Assembly (NCBI RefSeq): GCF_001950325.1
Contig: NZ_BDJL01000132.1
Coordinates: forward strand, 1-64,000
Direction: 5' to 3'
Length of the DNA: 64,000 nucleotides
DNA from: Carboxydothermus islandicus
GTDB taxonomy: Bacteria; Bacillota; Z-2901; Carboxydothermales; Carboxydothermaceae
The translations under genes and the position numbers were made by a program. The notes beneath the pieces were generated by a model that saw nothing but the letters and a program-made list of their open reading frames with translations, did not search any database and was not told where the DNA came from. Positions within the stretch are counted from its first letter, which is position 1; every line of letters starts with the position of its first letter. This document shows, one piece after another, positions 16,271 through 26,244 of this stretch.

Positions 16271-17392
16271 GTGAAACTTTTCGAATACCAGGTAAAGAAA
16301 ATTATGAGGGAGTTTGGAATTTTAGTACCTCAGGGTGAAGTTTTTTTTGATTTAGAGCAGGCCAAAAACCATCTGGAAAAAGTTGGCGAAGGAGTAGTCA
16401 AAGCGCAGGTATTAACCGGTGGCAGGGGTAAAGCCGGAGGGGTAAAAATCTTTTCCAATCCGGCAGAAGGTTTTAAACTGGCGGAAGCCATCCTGAAGAT
16501 GACCATTAAGGGCGAGAGAGTTCGGGCAATTTTAATTGAAGAAAAAATTCCCATTGAGCAGGAGCTTTATTTATCAATTTTTGTGGATGGACGGATTAAA
16601 AAGCCGGTAATAATTGCTTCAAAAGCAGGGGGCGTGGACATTGAAGATGTGCCGGAAGAGGAAATTTTAAAGCTTCCCGTAGACCCTTTAATTGGAGTAA
16701 GAAATTATCACGGAAACATAGTGGCACAAAAGCTGGGGCTTTCGGGAGATTTAGGAAAACAGCTCACTGCTTTGTTAATTAACTTATACCGCATTTTTGA
16801 AACTTACCAGGCGGAGCTGGTGGAGATAAATCCCCTGGTGATTTCCCGGGAAAAGCTTATTGCTGCCGATGGCAAGATGACTGTTGATGATGATGCGCGT
16901 TTTCGCTGGCCCGGGGACCTTCCCTTTAATGAAGAAAAAACTCCGTTGGAAAAAAGGGCTGAGGAAATTGGCGTATCCTTTGTAGAACTGGATGGGAATA
17001 TAGCGGTGATGGCTAACGGTGCTGGAATTACCATGGCTACTCTGGACTTAATTGCCTATTTTGGCGGAAGGCCAAAGAATTTTATGGATGCCGGTGGTGG
17101 GGCCAACGCCGAGCAAATGGCCAAAGCGCTGGACCTTTTAATTTCCACCAATCCCAGGGCAATCTTAATAAATATTTTTGGCGGTATAACCCGCTGTGAT
17201 GAGGTAGCAAAAGCTTACTTAACGGTGAAACAGCAAAGGGAAATTACGGTGCCGGTGGTGATTCGACTGGTGGGAACCAATGAAGATATCGGGGTAAAAA
17301 TGCTTCAGGAGGCAGGAGTGGAAAGCTTTTCTTCCCTGCGGGAAGCGGTGATTAAAGCGGTGGAGCTTGCCAGAGTTGGGGGGGACAATTAG
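16271..17392 (+). CDS. sucC: Succinyl-CoA synthetase, beta subunit
   Basis: A 373-residue ATP-grasp subunit that grips nucleotide and succinate/CoA. Family marks are LFEYQVKKIMREFGI, the glycine-rich VLTGGRGKAGGVK, VEINPLVI and the C-terminal ILINIFGGITRCDEVA. It starts with GTG behind AAGGAGGGAAGG. It overlaps sucD by one base and leads the operon that converts succinate through succinyl-CoA and methylmalonyl-CoA to propionyl-CoA, or the reverse. Substrate specificity could extend to other CoA ligase reactions, but the neighbouring mutase makes succinyl-CoA the natural choice. Confidence 0.93.
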   Translation: MKLFEYQVKKIMREFGILVPQGEVFFDLEQAKNHLEKVGEGVVKAQVLTGGRGKAGGVKIFSNPAEGFKLAEAILKMTIKGERVRAILIEEKIPIEQELYLSIFVDGRIKKPVIIASKAGGVDIEDVPEEEILKLPVDPLIGVRNYHGNIVAQKLGLSGDLGKQLTALLINLYRIFETYQAELVEINPLVISREKLIAADGKMTVDDDARFRWPGDLPFNEEKTPLEKRAEEIGVSFVELDGNIAVMANGAGITMATLDLIAYFGGRPKNFMDAGGGANAEQMAKALDLLISTNPRAILINIFGGITRCDEVAKAYLTVKQQREITVPVVIRLVGTNEDIGVKMLQEAGVESFSSLREAVIKAVELARVGGDN

Positions 17393-18261
17393 TGGCTATC
17401 ATTATTACCGAAGAAACGCGGATAGTTGTTCAAGGCATTACCGGTAATCAGGGACGGTTTCATACCGGAAAGATGTTAGAGTACGGGAGCAAAGTTGTGG
17501 CCGGGGTAAGTCCCGGTAAAGGGGGGACAGAGGTTTTAGGGGTACCGGTTTTTAATACGGTACAGGAAGCGGTAAAGATTACTGGGGCTAACACTTCAAT
17601 TTTGTTTATTCCAGCTCCTTTTGTCCTGGATGCCGCTTTGGAAGCAATGGAAGCGGGGATTAAAACCATTGTTATTATTAGCGAGCACGTACCTTTACAC
17701 GATGCTTTGAAAATTATGCGGGTGGCACAAGCCTACGGAGTTACCGTTGTTGGACCAAACACTTTTGGAGTTATCTCTCCGGGAATTGCCAAGGTTGGAA
17801 TTATGCCCAATACCATTTACCAGAAAGGTCCGGTAGGGATTGTAGCCCGAAGCGGTACTTTAAGTTACCAGATTGCTTATGAATTAACCCGGGCGGGTTT
17901 GGGCCAATCGACAGTAGTGGGATTGGGGGGAGACCGGGTAGTGGGACTTTCCCTGGCCGAGGTAATCTTAAGTCTTGCCCGGGATGATGAAACCCAGGGA
18001 ATTGTGGTGGTGGGGGAGATTGGCGGTACTGCCGAAGAAGAAGCGGCGGAAGTCATTCGCCACATAAATAAGCCGGTAGTAGCTTTTATTGCGGGAAAGA
18101 CAGCTCCACCGGGAAAAAGAATGGGGCATGCCGGGGCAATTATTGAGAGGGGCCGGGGCACCTACCAGAGTAAAATTGATGCCCTCTGGAATGCCGGCGC
18201 TTTGATTGCGGAAGTGCCCTGGGAAGTGCCGGTGTTGATGAAATCAGCTCTGGTGAAATAG
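17392..18261 (+). CDS. sucD: Succinyl-CoA synthetase, alpha subunit
   Basis: The 289-residue partner of SucC carries the phosphohistidine. CoA binding is shown by [16 protein letters not shown] and AGVSPGKGG. The active-site His lies in [18 protein letters not shown], as in the family. The start is the GTG at 17392, which shares its G with the TAG stop of sucC, giving tight coupling and equal subunit amounts. [12 protein letters not shown]-type glycine loops are also seen ([12 protein letters not shown]). Confidence 0.94.
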   Translation: MAIIITEETRIVVQGITGNQGRFHTGKMLEYGSKVVAGVSPGKGGTEVLGVPVFNTVQEAVKITGANTSILFIPAPFVLDAALEAMEAGIKTIVIISEHVPLHDALKIMRVAQAYGVTVVGPNTFGVISPGIAKVGIMPNTIYQKGPVGIVARSGTLSYQIAYELTRAGLGQSTVVGLGGDRVVGLSLAEVILSLARDDETQGIVVVGEIGGTAEEEAAEVIRHINKPVVAFIAGKTAPPGKRMGHAGAIIERGRGTYQSKIDALWNAGALIAEVPWEVPVLMKSALVK

Positions 18262-18272
18262 GAGGGAGTGGC

Positions 18273-19859
18273 ATGGAAAAGGAAGAGAAAAAAGTTGTCC
18301 TGGATTCGGGGATTGAGGTTAAAACCGTTTACGGTCCCGATGATCTTGCAGGCTTTAACTACCATGAGAAACTTGGTGAACCGGGGCAGTACCCGTATAC
18401 CCGGGGCATTCAGCCCAATATGTACCGGGGAAAGTTGTGGACGATGCGCCAGTATGCGGGATTTGGTACTGCTAAGGAAACCAATGCCCGTTTTCACTAC
18501 CTTTTACAACAGGGGCAGACGGGTTTATCGGTAGCCTTTGATTTACCCACCCAGATTGGCTATGATTCGGACCATGAGCTGGCCCGGGGAGAAGTAGGTA
18601 AGGTTGGCGTTGCTGTGGATTCTCTTTTGGATATGGAAGAGCTCTTTTCCGGAATACCCCTTGATAAAGTTAGTACCAGCATGACCATTAATGCACCGGC
18701 GGCAGTCTTACTGGCAATGTATATTGCGTTAGCCAAAAAGCAGGGGGTGGACCCCAAAAATTTAAACGGCACCATCCAAAACGATATTTTAAAGGAGTAC
18801 GTGGCCCGGGGAACGTATATTTTTCCACCGGAACCATCGATGCGCATTATTACCGATATTTTTGCCTTTTGCAAAAAAGAAGTGCCTAAATGGAATACCA
18901 TCAGTATTTCCGGCTACCATATCCGGGAAGCGGGCTCGACTGCAGTGCAGGAATTAGCCTTTACCATCGCCAACGGAATTGCTTACGTTGAAGCGGCAAT
19001 TCAAGCGGGCTTATCGGTGGATGAATTTGCACCGCGGCTTTCCTTCTTCTTTAACGCCCATTTAAACTTTTTTGAGGAAATTGCCAAGTTCCGGGCGGCC
19101 CGGCGGATTTGGGCCAAAATCATGAAGGAGCGGTTTGGCGCGCAAAATCCAAAGAGCTTACTTTTGCGCTTTCACACCCAAACGGCCGGCTGCACCCTTA
19201 CTGCTCAGCAGCCCAAGGTAAATCTTATCCGTGTTGCCTATCAGGCTTTAATGGCGGTGCTTGGCGGTACCCAGTCGCTGCATACCAATAGTTACGATGA
19301 AGCCCTCTGTCTGCCCACCGATGAAGCGGCTCTCCTGGCTTTAAGAACCCAGCAGGTCATTGCTTATGAAATTGGCGTTACCGATACCGTTGACCCCCTT
19401 GGCGGAAGTTATTACGTGGAAAGTTTAACCGATGCCATTGAAGAAAAAGTGTGGGAATATCTAAAGAAAATTGAGGAAATGGGTGGGGCGGTCGAAGCGG
19501 TGAAAAATGGCTTTATGCGCCGGGAAATTGAGAAAAGCAGTTACGAATACCAGCGGGCCATTGAAAAGGGTGAGAAAACGGTTATTGGCGTTAATCGTTT
19601 TGTAATTGAAGAGGAGCCGCCAAAAGACTTATTAAAGGTTAATCCGGAAATTGAGAAGGTGCAGCTGGAAAAACTAAAAAAATTAAGAGCAAATCGGGAC
19701 AACGAACGGGTGGCAAAAGCCTTAAAGCGCTTAAGAGAAGTTGCCGAAAGTAAAGATAATATAGTTTACCCCATTTTAGAAGCGGTGGAGGCTTATGCGA
19801 CTTTAGGTGAAATCTGCGGGGTTTTACGGGAAGTCTTCGGTGAATACCGTCAGGAATAG
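18273..19859 (+). CDS. mcmA1: Methylmalonyl-CoA mutase, large (substrate-binding) subunit
   Basis: A 528-residue TIM-barrel subunit of B12-dependent methylmalonyl-CoA mutase, which interconverts succinyl-CoA and (R)-methylmalonyl-CoA. Recognisable segments are [20 protein letters not shown] (short form: TRGIQPNMY), [33 protein letters not shown] and [16 protein letters not shown], followed by [15 protein letters not shown]. This split form lacks the cobalamin domain, which is encoded by the next gene, as in archaea and many Firmicutes. GGAGGGAG precedes the ATG. No meaB/argK chaperone gene is found in this operon. Confidence 0.96.
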   Translation: MEKEEKKVVLDSGIEVKTVYGPDDLAGFNYHEKLGEPGQYPYTRGIQPNMYRGKLWTMRQYAGFGTAKETNARFHYLLQQGQTGLSVAFDLPTQIGYDSDHELARGEVGKVGVAVDSLLDMEELFSGIPLDKVSTSMTINAPAAVLLAMYIALAKKQGVDPKNLNGTIQNDILKEYVARGTYIFPPEPSMRIITDIFAFCKKEVPKWNTISISGYHIREAGSTAVQELAFTIANGIAYVEAAIQAGLSVDEFAPRLSFFFNAHLNFFEEIAKFRAARRIWAKIMKERFGAQNPKSLLLRFHTQTAGCTLTAQQPKVNLIRVAYQALMAVLGGTQSLHTNSYDEALCLPTDEAALLALRTQQVIAYEIGVTDTVDPLGGSYYVESLTDAIEEKVWEYLKKIEEMGGAVEAVKNGFMRREIEKSSYEYQRAIEKGEKTVIGVNRFVIEEEPPKDLLKVNPEIEKVQLEKLKKLRANRDNERVAKALKRLREVAESKDNIVYPILEAVEAYATLGEICGVLREVFGEYRQE

Positions 19860-19867
19860 GGAGGGTT

Positions 19868-20278
19868 ATGATGAAAAAAATTCGGGTTTTAATAGCCAAA
19901 CCGGGTTTGGATGGCCATGACCGGGGAGCTAAAGTTATAGCTCAGGCGCTCCGGGATGCAGGTATGGAGGTTATTTATACGGGGATTCGCCAAACCCCGG
20001 AACAAATCGCCAAAGCGGCGGTGGAGGAAGATGTGGATGTGGTCGGGCTTTCCTGCCTTTCGGGAGCGCACAATGAGCTTTTTCCCCGGGTAGTGGAATG
20101 TTTAAAAGAGCTGGGAGCCGGGGATATTCCGGTAATCGGGGGAGGTATTATTCCCCATGAAGATCATGCTTACTTAAAAGAGAAGGGGGTTAAAGCGATT
20201 TTTGGTCCTGGAAGTTTGACGGCGGATGTGGTGAAAGTAATAGAAGAACTGGTAAGAGAGGAGGGGAAAGATGTTTAA
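19868..20278 (+). CDS. mcmA2: Methylmalonyl-CoA mutase, cobalamin-binding small subunit
   Basis: A 136-residue Rossmann-like B12 domain. The base-off/His-on motif DxHxxG is seen in [12 protein letters not shown] (Asp15, His17, Gly20), followed by [11 protein letters not shown] and [10 protein letters not shown], which line the nucleotide tail. It pairs with the large subunit gene eight bases upstream. It overlaps the epimerase gene by eight bases. Confidence 0.96.
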   Translation: MMKKIRVLIAKPGLDGHDRGAKVIAQALRDAGMEVIYTGIRQTPEQIAKAAVEEDVDVVGLSCLSGAHNELFPRVVECLKELGAGDIPVIGGGIIPHEDHAYLKEKGVKAIFGPGSLTADVVKVIEELVREEGKDV

Positions 20279-20681
20279 GAAAATTGACCATATTGGGATT
20301 GCGGTAGCGAATTTGGAGCAGTCGGTAAAAACTTTTGAGCTTTTTGGCTTTCAAGTTGCGGGAACGGAGGAAGTACCGGAACAAAAGGTTAAAGTAGCTT
20401 TTTTCCCGGTGGGCGAAACTAACCTTGAGTTATTAATGCCCACCGATGAAAAAAGTGCAGTTGCCCGGTTTTTAATGAATCACGGGGAAGGAATTCATCA
20501 TATTGCTTTTTTAGTGGAAAATTTGGAAGAAATACTGGCCGGTTTAAAGGAAAAAGGCTTTAACTTAATTGATGAAAAACCGCGCATTGGAGCTCACGGG
20601 AAAAAAATTGCCTTTATTCATCCAAAATCAATTAACGGCGTTTTAATAGAACTTTGTGAGGTGGTGGACGATGGAGAATAA
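20271..20681 (+). CDS. mce: Methylmalonyl-CoA epimerase
   Basis: A 136-residue vicinal-oxygen-chelate protein that racemises methylmalonyl-CoA so the mutase and carboxyltransferase can share it. Metal ligands lie in KIDHIGIAV (His), ETNLELLMP (Glu), GIHHIAFLV (His) and a C-terminal LIELCE (Glu). AGAGGAGGGG precedes the ATG. The gene overlaps both neighbours, consistent with one tightly coupled pathway operon. Confidence 0.94.
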   Translation: MFKKIDHIGIAVANLEQSVKTFELFGFQVAGTEEVPEQKVKVAFFPVGETNLELLMPTDEKSAVARFLMNHGEGIHHIAFLVENLEEILAGLKEKGFNLIDEKPRIGAHGKKIAFIHPKSINGVLIELCEVVDDGE

Positions 20682-22212
20682 GTTACAGGAACTTAACCGG
20701 AAAAGACAGGAATCCCTTTTGGGGGGCGGCGAAAAAAGGATAAAACGGCAGCACGAAGCGGGTAAACTTACAGCGCGGGAAAGGATAAACCTGTTGTTGG
20801 ATCCCGGAAGCTTCGTTGAATTGGACATGTTTGTGCGGGGGGAACAGAGGGAGTTTGCCAAGAGCGACATGGAAAACTACGGAGAAGGGGTGGTAACCGG
20901 CTACGGTACCATCAATGGACGCACGGTTTACCTCTTTTCCCAGGATTTTACCGTTTACGGTGGATCGCTGGGGGAACTGCATTCGGCGAAGATCTGTAAG
21001 GTAATGGATTTAGCCATGAAAGCGGGAGTTCCCTTTATCGGGCTTAACGACTCAGGCGGAGCCCGGATTCAGGAAGGGGTATATTCCTTAAGTGCCTACG
21101 GTAATATTTTTTACCGGAATACCCTTGCTTCGGGAGTTATCCCGCAGATTTCGGTGATTATGGGACCGTGTGCCGGGGGAGCGGTTTATTCGCCGGCAAT
21201 AACCGATTTTATTTTCATGGTTGATAAGACCAGCCAGATGTTTATTACCGGTCCTCAGGTAATTAAATCGGTTACCGGTGAAGAAGTAAGTCCCGAAGAG
21301 CTCGGCGGTGCTATGACCCATAACCACATCAGCGGCGTTGCCCATTTTGTGGGGGAAAACGAAGAAATCACCCTGAGTATGGTGCGAAAGCTTTTGGAGT
21401 ACCTTCCCCAGAACAACATGGAGGAACCGCCAATTAAGGAGCCGCTGCCACCAAGATATTCGGCGGAAGAGCTCCTGGATATTGTGCCGGAAGATCCTAA
21501 CAGGCAGTATGATGTCCGCGATGTAATTTTACGCATTGTCGATGACAGTGAATTTTTTGAAGTGCATAAATATTTTGCAGAAAATGCGGTGGTGGGTTTT
21601 GCCCGTTTAGCGGGAAGGGTAGTGGGAATTGTAGCCAACCAGCCCAAGTATTTGGCGGGCACTTTGGACATCAATGCTTCCGATAAAATTGCCCGTTTTG
21701 TGCGTTTTTGCGATTGCTTTAATATTCCGCTTCTAACCTTTGTCGATGTACCGGGCTTTTTGCCGGGAATCAATCAGGAGTACGGTGGAATTATCAGGCA
21801 CGGAGCCAAGATACTGTATGCTTATTCCGAAGCTACCGTTCCCAAGCTTACGGTGATCCTGCGGAAAGCTTACGGTGGGGCTTATGTGGCCATGTGCAGT
21901 CGTTCTCTGGGAGCCGATGCGGCTTTTGCCTGGCCGACCGCGGAAATTGCGGTGATGGGCCCTGACGGTGCTGCCAATATTATTTTCCGGGATGAGATCG
22001 CCCAGGCGGAAGACCCGGCTAAGATGCGGGCAGAAAAAACGGCGATGTACCGGGAAAAGTTCTGCAATCCCTATGTAGCGGCTGCCAAAGGGATGATCGA
22101 TGACGTAATTGATCCCCGGGAGACCCGGGACCGTTTGATTAAAGCTCTTTTGGCTATAAGTACCAAGAGAGAAGCAAGACCCATGAAGAAGCACGGAAAT
22201 ATTCCCTTTTAA
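20671..22212 (+). CDS. mmdA: Carboxyltransferase: propionyl-CoA carboxylase beta / methylmalonyl-CoA decarboxylase alpha
   Basis: A 513-residue crotonase-fold carboxyltransferase that moves CO2 between biotin and propionyl-CoA/methylmalonyl-CoA. Landmarks are [49 protein letters not shown] and [26 protein letters not shown] chose the ATG at 20671, which overlaps mce by 11 bases. Its partners, biotin carboxylase and a carrier protein, follow directly, and no membrane beta subunit for a sodium-pumping decarboxylase is present. An ATP-dependent acyl-CoA carboxylase is therefore the simplest reading. Confidence 0.93.
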   Translation: MENKLQELNRKRQESLLGGGEKRIKRQHEAGKLTARERINLLLDPGSFVELDMFVRGEQREFAKSDMENYGEGVVTGYGTINGRTVYLFSQDFTVYGGSLGELHSAKICKVMDLAMKAGVPFIGLNDSGGARIQEGVYSLSAYGNIFYRNTLASGVIPQISVIMGPCAGGAVYSPAITDFIFMVDKTSQMFITGPQVIKSVTGEEVSPEELGGAMTHNHISGVAHFVGENEEITLSMVRKLLEYLPQNNMEEPPIKEPLPPRYSAEELLDIVPEDPNRQYDVRDVILRIVDDSEFFEVHKYFAENAVVGFARLAGRVVGIVANQPKYLAGTLDINASDKIARFVRFCDCFNIPLLTFVDVPGFLPGINQEYGGIIRHGAKILYAYSEATVPKLTVILRKAYGGAYVAMCSRSLGADAAFAWPTAEIAVMGPDGAANIIFRDEIAQAEDPAKMRAEKTAMYREKFCNPYVAAAKGMIDDVIDPRETRDRLIKALLAISTKREARPMKKHGNIPF

Positions 22213-22235
22213 CAACCCCCGGGGAGGTGATTGGG

Positions 22236-23789
22236 GTGCAGGAAAAAATCTTAATAGCCAACAGGGGTGAAATTGCCCTTAGAATAATCCGGGCTTGCAA
22301 AGAACTGGGAATAACTTCGGCGGTGGTTTATACCCCGGCAGATAAAGATAGCCTTCCGGTTAAAATGGCCGATGAAGCTTATCCTTTAAAAGAAAATAAA
22401 AGTTACTTAAATATTGAAGAAATAATCAATACCGCATTAAAAAACCAGGTTACCGCTATTCATCCCGGTTACGGCTTTCTTGCGGAAAACTCTAAGTTTG
22501 CCAAAAGCTGCTTGGATGCCGGAATAAAATTTATCGGGCCTTCGGCTAAAGCGATAGAACTTATGGGGGATAAAGCGGTAGCCAGGGAAATAATGAAAAA
22601 AGCCGGTGTGCCGGTAATTCCCGGGTCCGATGGCGAGATTGATGATTTTCGGGAAGCCCTTAAGGTTGCCGATGAAATTGGTTACCCGGTAATTGTCAAA
22701 GCTGCCGGCGGAGGAGGTGGCCGGGGAATGCGGATTGTTCACACTCCCAAGGAATTGGAAGAAGCGATTCAATCCGCGGCCCGGGAAGCCGCCTCCACCT
22801 TTGGTAATTCCAAATTATATTTAGAGAAGTATCTTCAGGACTGCCGGCACGTGGAGTTTCAAATTTTAGCCGACCAGTACGGAAACGCGGTTTATTTGGG
22901 AGAGCGGGACTGCTCCCTGCAGCGGCGCAACCAAAAGGTAATTGAAGAAGGACCGTGCCACGTCTTAACGGAAAGAATGCGGAAAAAAATGGGCGAACTG
23001 GCGGTGCGCTCCGCCATGGCCGTTCATTACGCCGGAGCCGGTACGGTGGAATTTTTGTTGGATGATCGGGGAAACTTTTATTTTATTGAAATGAATACCA
23101 GGATACAGGTGGAACATCCGGTAACGGAAATGATTACCGGCATAGATATTGTCAAAGAGCAAATAAAAATTGGCCTTGGAGAAAGGTTAAGCATTACCCA
23201 GAAAGATGTGAAAATTTACGGACACGCCATTGAGTGCCGGGTAAATGCGGAAGATCCGATATCGTTTATTCCTACCCCGGGGGAAATAAAAAAATTAATG
23301 CTGCCCCAGGGGCCTTTTGTCCGGGTGGATACGGCGGTTTACGAAGGTTATACCATACCGCCTTATTATGATTCGATGATTGCCAAGTTAATAGTATGGG
23401 GAAGAAATCGGGAAGAAGCGATTATCAGGATGAAGCGGGCGCTGGAGGAGTTTGTCATTGGCGGTGTTACCACCAACTTACCGTTTTTACGCAAGGTGAT
23501 GGATAATGCCTTTTACCGGCGGGGTGAGGTTTATACCAACTTTATCAAACGCCGGATGGAACCTTTAACCGAAGAAGACCTGGAAACCTACCGGGATAAA
23601 CAGATATTTGGTGCCGAAGGGGAGCAGGAACAACCTTTAGAGGAAATAATTGCCGCGGTAGCCGCCGCCTTTGCTGCCAATCAAGCTTCAAAGAAAGAAA
23701 CGCGGGAGCCGTATTTAACGTTATCTCCCTGGAAGATCGGGGGGCTTTTGGAACAAATGCAGCGTCGGCTTTTTAAAGGAGGTGTTTAA
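22236..23789 (+). CDS. accC: Biotin carboxylase subunit
   Basis: A 517-residue ATP-grasp biotin carboxylase. Marks are KILIANRGEIALRIIRACKELGI, HPGYGFLAENSKFA, the glycine-rich KAAGGGGGRGMRIV, FIEMNTRIQVEHPVTEMITG and the biotin-pocket region ECRVNAEDP. It is ~65 residues longer than housekeeping AccC; the C-terminal Ala/Glu-rich tail (EEIIAAVAAAFAANQASKKE) resembles the linker of propionyl/pyruvate carboxylase type A subunits. The GTG at 22236 lies at good distance from GGGGAGGTGA, while the GTG at 22227 is inside that site. It supplies carboxybiotin to the adjacent carboxyltransferase. Confidence 0.93.
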   Translation: MQEKILIANRGEIALRIIRACKELGITSAVVYTPADKDSLPVKMADEAYPLKENKSYLNIEEIINTALKNQVTAIHPGYGFLAENSKFAKSCLDAGIKFIGPSAKAIELMGDKAVAREIMKKAGVPVIPGSDGEIDDFREALKVADEIGYPVIVKAAGGGGGRGMRIVHTPKELEEAIQSAAREAASTFGNSKLYLEKYLQDCRHVEFQILADQYGNAVYLGERDCSLQRRNQKVIEEGPCHVLTERMRKKMGELAVRSAMAVHYAGAGTVEFLLDDRGNFYFIEMNTRIQVEHPVTEMITGIDIVKEQIKIGLGERLSITQKDVKIYGHAIECRVNAEDPISFIPTPGEIKKLMLPQGPFVRVDTAVYEGYTIPPYYDSMIAKLIVWGRNREEAIIRMKRALEEFVIGGVTTNLPFLRKVMDNAFYRRGEVYTNFIKRRMEPLTEEDLETYRDKQIFGAEGEQEQPLEEIIAAVAAAFAANQASKKETREPYLTLSPWKIGGLLEQMQRRLFKGGV

Positions 23790-23790
23790 G

Positions 23791-24180
23791 ATGGTAAAAA
23801 AATTTAAAATCCGGGTAAACGGCCGGGAATACGAGATAGAGGTGGAAGAAATCCACACCGAAGGGTGGGGAGTTTTACCCAACACCCGAGATATAGAACG
23901 AAAAGCGGTTGGTTCGGAAATGAAGAGCCATTCTTCACCTGCACCGGCGGTAAAGACCAACGGGGTTTCCGGAGGAATTAAAGCTCCGATGCCCGGAGTG
24001 GTGGTGGCTATTAAGGTTAAACCGGGTGACACGGTTGGACCCCAGGACGTGGTGATAACCATTGAAGCTATGAAAATGGAAAATGAAATTACTGCCGGAA
24101 GGAGCGGTGTGGTGGACCAGATTTTGGTTGCCGAGGGAGATACGGTTCAGGCGGGGCAGGTTTTAATAACCTTAAAATAA
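23791..24180 (+). CDS. Biotin carboxyl carrier protein
   Basis: A 129-residue carrier with a short N-terminal domain (FKIRVNGREYEIEVEEI), a Ser/Pro/Ala linker (SHSSPAPAVKTNG) and a C-terminal biotinyl domain. The biotin lysine is Lys95 in EAMKMENEI. The layout matches the gamma/carrier subunits of methylmalonyl-CoA decarboxylase and propionyl-CoA carboxylase. The ATG at 23791 follows AAAGGAGGTG. It is the last gene of the operon and must be biotinylated by BirA, the likely repressor of bioB at 2.5 kb. Confidence 0.95.
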   Translation: MVKKFKIRVNGREYEIEVEEIHTEGWGVLPNTRDIERKAVGSEMKSHSSPAPAVKTNGVSGGIKAPMPGVVVAIKVKPGDTVGPQDVVITIEAMKMENEITAGRSGVVDQILVAEGDTVQAGQVLITLK

Positions 24181-24206
24181 TAGGGCCTTTTGGCTCTTTT
24201 TTCTTT
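24180..24206 (+). terminator. Terminator of the methylmalonyl-CoA operon
   Basis: AGGGCC and GGCTCT pair (one G-U) around TTTT and run into a T tract, directly after the carrier protein stop. Confidence 0.65.
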
Positions 24207-24281
24207 TAATTAAGAGGATTTTGGGTTATCATAAAGAAAATATATAAATAAATTTTGTGAGTGAAAATGGAGGGGATGAAA

Positions 24282-24962
24282 GTGAAAATAACTTTTCTGG
24301 GTCATGCCGGTTTTTTAGTAGAGGAAGAAGGGCTTAAGTTTTTATTTGATCCATTTTTAACGGGAAATCCGCTGGCCAAAATTCGCCCCGACGAAATTAC
24401 TGCCGATTACATCCTGGTAAGTCACGGCCACGGTGACCACCTGGGGGATACCGTTGCTATTGCGCAAAAGAGTGAGGCAACCGTAATTGGTGTTTTTGAA
24501 CTTTGTAATTTTCTTTCCCGCCAGAACGTTAAGACCCATCCCATGCATATAGGCGGCAGATATAACTTTGGGCGGTTTACGGTAAAGCTTACCCCCGCCT
24601 GGCATGGAAGCTCCTTTGGAGAAGGGCCAATGGAATACCTGGGAAATCCCTGCGGTTTTTTACTATCCGTTGGCGGGAAAACATTATACCATACCGGAGA
24701 TACCGGACTCTTTTACGATATGAAGTTACTTGCCGAAATAGACCCGGTAGATATTTTATTGGTACCGATTGGTGGCAATTTTACCATGGATGCCAGAGAT
24801 GCGTTAAAAGCTCTGGAACTTGTTAAGCCCCGGTATGCCATTCCCATGCACTATAACACCTGGCCGGTAATTGCGGCGGATGTACGGGAATTTAAAGATA
24901 AGGGCCGGGCACTGGGAGTAGAAATCTACCTTTTAAATCCCGGGGAGACGGTTGTTCTTTAA
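24282..24962 (+). CDS. Metal-dependent hydrolase, UPF0173 family (metallo-beta-lactamase fold)
   Basis: A 226-residue metallo-beta-lactamase-fold hydrolase. Zinc motifs are VSHGHGDHLGD (HxHxDH), HGSSF, HTGDTGLFYDM and the late PMHYNTWP. The GTG at 24282 is chosen because GGAGGGG is correctly spaced from it and the protein then begins MKITFLGHAGFL, as family members do; upstream ATGs at 24267 and 24276 are too close to that site. Substrate unknown. Confidence 0.88.
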   Translation: MKITFLGHAGFLVEEEGLKFLFDPFLTGNPLAKIRPDEITADYILVSHGHGDHLGDTVAIAQKSEATVIGVFELCNFLSRQNVKTHPMHIGGRYNFGRFTVKLTPAWHGSSFGEGPMEYLGNPCGFLLSVGGKTLYHTGDTGLFYDMKLLAEIDPVDILLVPIGGNFTMDARDALKALELVKPRYAIPMHYNTWPVIAADVREFKDKGRALGVEIYLLNPGETVVL

Positions 24963-25009
24963 AAGAAATAATGATAAAATAATCTTTAGATTTTCCACTG
25001 GAGGAGTTT

Positions 25010-25648
25010 ATGAACGAGCCACTGATAATGTACCGCGAAGGATTATGGTATTTGGTTATATTAGGGGTTCTGACAGTAGCGGGTGCTGTTTTTAATTTAT
25101 GGCTTGGGGCTTTTGTTTTTCTTTTGTTTCTTTTTGTGGTTTTTTTCTTTAGAAATCCGCAAAGAACAATTCCGGAAGATGAAAAAGCAATTATTTCACC
25201 GGCGGACGGTGTGGTTCTGGATGTAGCTGAAGTAAATGAAAGCTATTACTTAAAAGGTCCGGCGATAAAAATCAGTATTTTTTTATCAATTTTTGATGTT
25301 CATGTAAATCGGGCTCCATTAGCAGGAGAGGTGGAGTATGTGCACTACCGTCCCGGAAAATTTCTTCCTGCTTTTAAATCTCATGCCTCGGAAATCAATG
25401 AACGAAATTACATTGGGATAAAAAACCCGTATCTTCAAGTGTTGGTGGTACAAATTACCGGTTTTATTGCCCGGCGGATTGTAAGTTTTGTAAAACCCGG
25501 GGACATATTAAAAAAAGGACAGCTACTGGGCATGATTAAATTTGGTTCGTGTACCGAGATTTATTTACCGAAAGAAACGGTGGAAGTTTTGGTGAAAAAA
25601 GGCCAGCGGGTGTATGGTGGAACTACGGTTATTGGGAGGATTAAATAA
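25010..25648 (+). CDS. psd: Phosphatidylserine decarboxylase proenzyme
   Basis: A 212-residue membrane-associated enzyme that makes phosphatidylethanolamine. The N-terminus has two hydrophobic segments (LWYLVILGVLTVAGAVF and LWLGAFVFLLFLFVVFFF). Next come FRNPQR and ISPADGVVLDV, then FDVHVNRAP. The self-cleavage site giving the pyruvoyl group is the Gly-Ser in MIKFGSCTEIYLP. This is the short archaeal/Gram-positive type. GGAGGAG precedes the ATG. It overlaps pssA by one base, so substrate supply and decarboxylation are coupled. Confidence 0.93.
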   Translation: MNEPLIMYREGLWYLVILGVLTVAGAVFNLWLGAFVFLLFLFVVFFFRNPQRTIPEDEKAIISPADGVVLDVAEVNESYYLKGPAIKISIFLSIFDVHVNRAPLAGEVEYVHYRPGKFLPAFKSHASEINERNYIGIKNPYLQVLVVQITGFIARRIVSFVKPGDILKKGQLLGMIKFGSCTEIYLPKETVEVLVKKGQRVYGGTTVIGRIK

Positions 25649-26160
25649 TGATTTTAAGGGCAATACCGTCGGTATGTACTCTTTTAAATTTAGCGATGGG
25701 CATGCTTTCCATTATTGCGACAATTAATGAAAACTACCTTTTGGCAGCGGTTTTAATCCTGATAAGCGTGCTTTCAGATGGCATAGATGGCAGGCTGGCC
25801 CGTCGTTTTGCGGTAGCTTCGGATTTTGGCAAGCAGTTGGACTCCCTGGCGGATTTGGTATCCTTTGGGGTGGCTCCCGCCCTTTTGGTTTATGCCGATA
25901 GTTTAAGCGGTTACGGCTATGTTGGTTTATTTATTATAGTCATGTATACGATGGCCGGTGCCTGGAGGCTTGCCCGTTTTAATATTTTAAACATTACCGG
26001 TTATTTTATCGGTATACCCATAACTTTTGCCGGAGGTTTTACCGCTGTACTGGTACTTTTATCGTTAAAACTTGCCTCTTTTCCACCTGTAGCGTTTCTC
26101 GTTATTACTCCTTTATTGGCTTATCTTATGGTCAGCAGAATAAAAGTTCCCAAGTATTAA
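25648..26160 (+). CDS. pssA: CDP-diacylglycerol-serine O-phosphatidyltransferase
   Basis: A 170-residue polytopic membrane enzyme. The CDP-alcohol phosphatidyltransferase motif is complete: DGIDGRLARRFAVASDFGKQLDSLADLVSFG (DGxxAR...G...D...D pattern). It joins CDP-diacylglycerol and serine to phosphatidylserine, which Psd then decarboxylates. The start ATG overlaps the psd stop (TAATG). The protein is somewhat shorter than the 180-250 residues usual for PssA, ending shortly after the last membrane segment (FLVITPLLAYLMVS). Confidence 0.92.
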   Translation: MILRAIPSVCTLLNLAMGMLSIIATINENYLLAAVLILISVLSDGIDGRLARRFAVASDFGKQLDSLADLVSFGVAPALLVYADSLSGYGYVGLFIIVMYTMAGAWRLARFNILNITGYFIGIPITFAGGFTAVLVLLSLKLASFPPVAFLVITPLLAYLMVSRIKVPKY

Positions 26161-26188
26161 ATTTTCGGTAAAATAACTATTAACCGCT

Positions 26189-26244
26189 CACCAATCCCTT
26201 TTAACCATCGTATACTATGATAGCCTTAAAAGGAGGGATTGGTG
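26189..26244 (+). promoter_or_regulatory. Inverted repeat covering the spoVM ribosome site and start
   Basis: CACCAATCCC-TTTTAA (26189-26204) pairs with TTAAAA-GGA-GGGATTGGTG (26226-26244), 16 pairs with a three-base bulge. The 3' arm contains the Shine-Dalgarno AAGGAGGG and ends on the GTG start. If formed in the mRNA it would hide the start site. It lies directly downstream of pssA. Confidence 0.7.
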
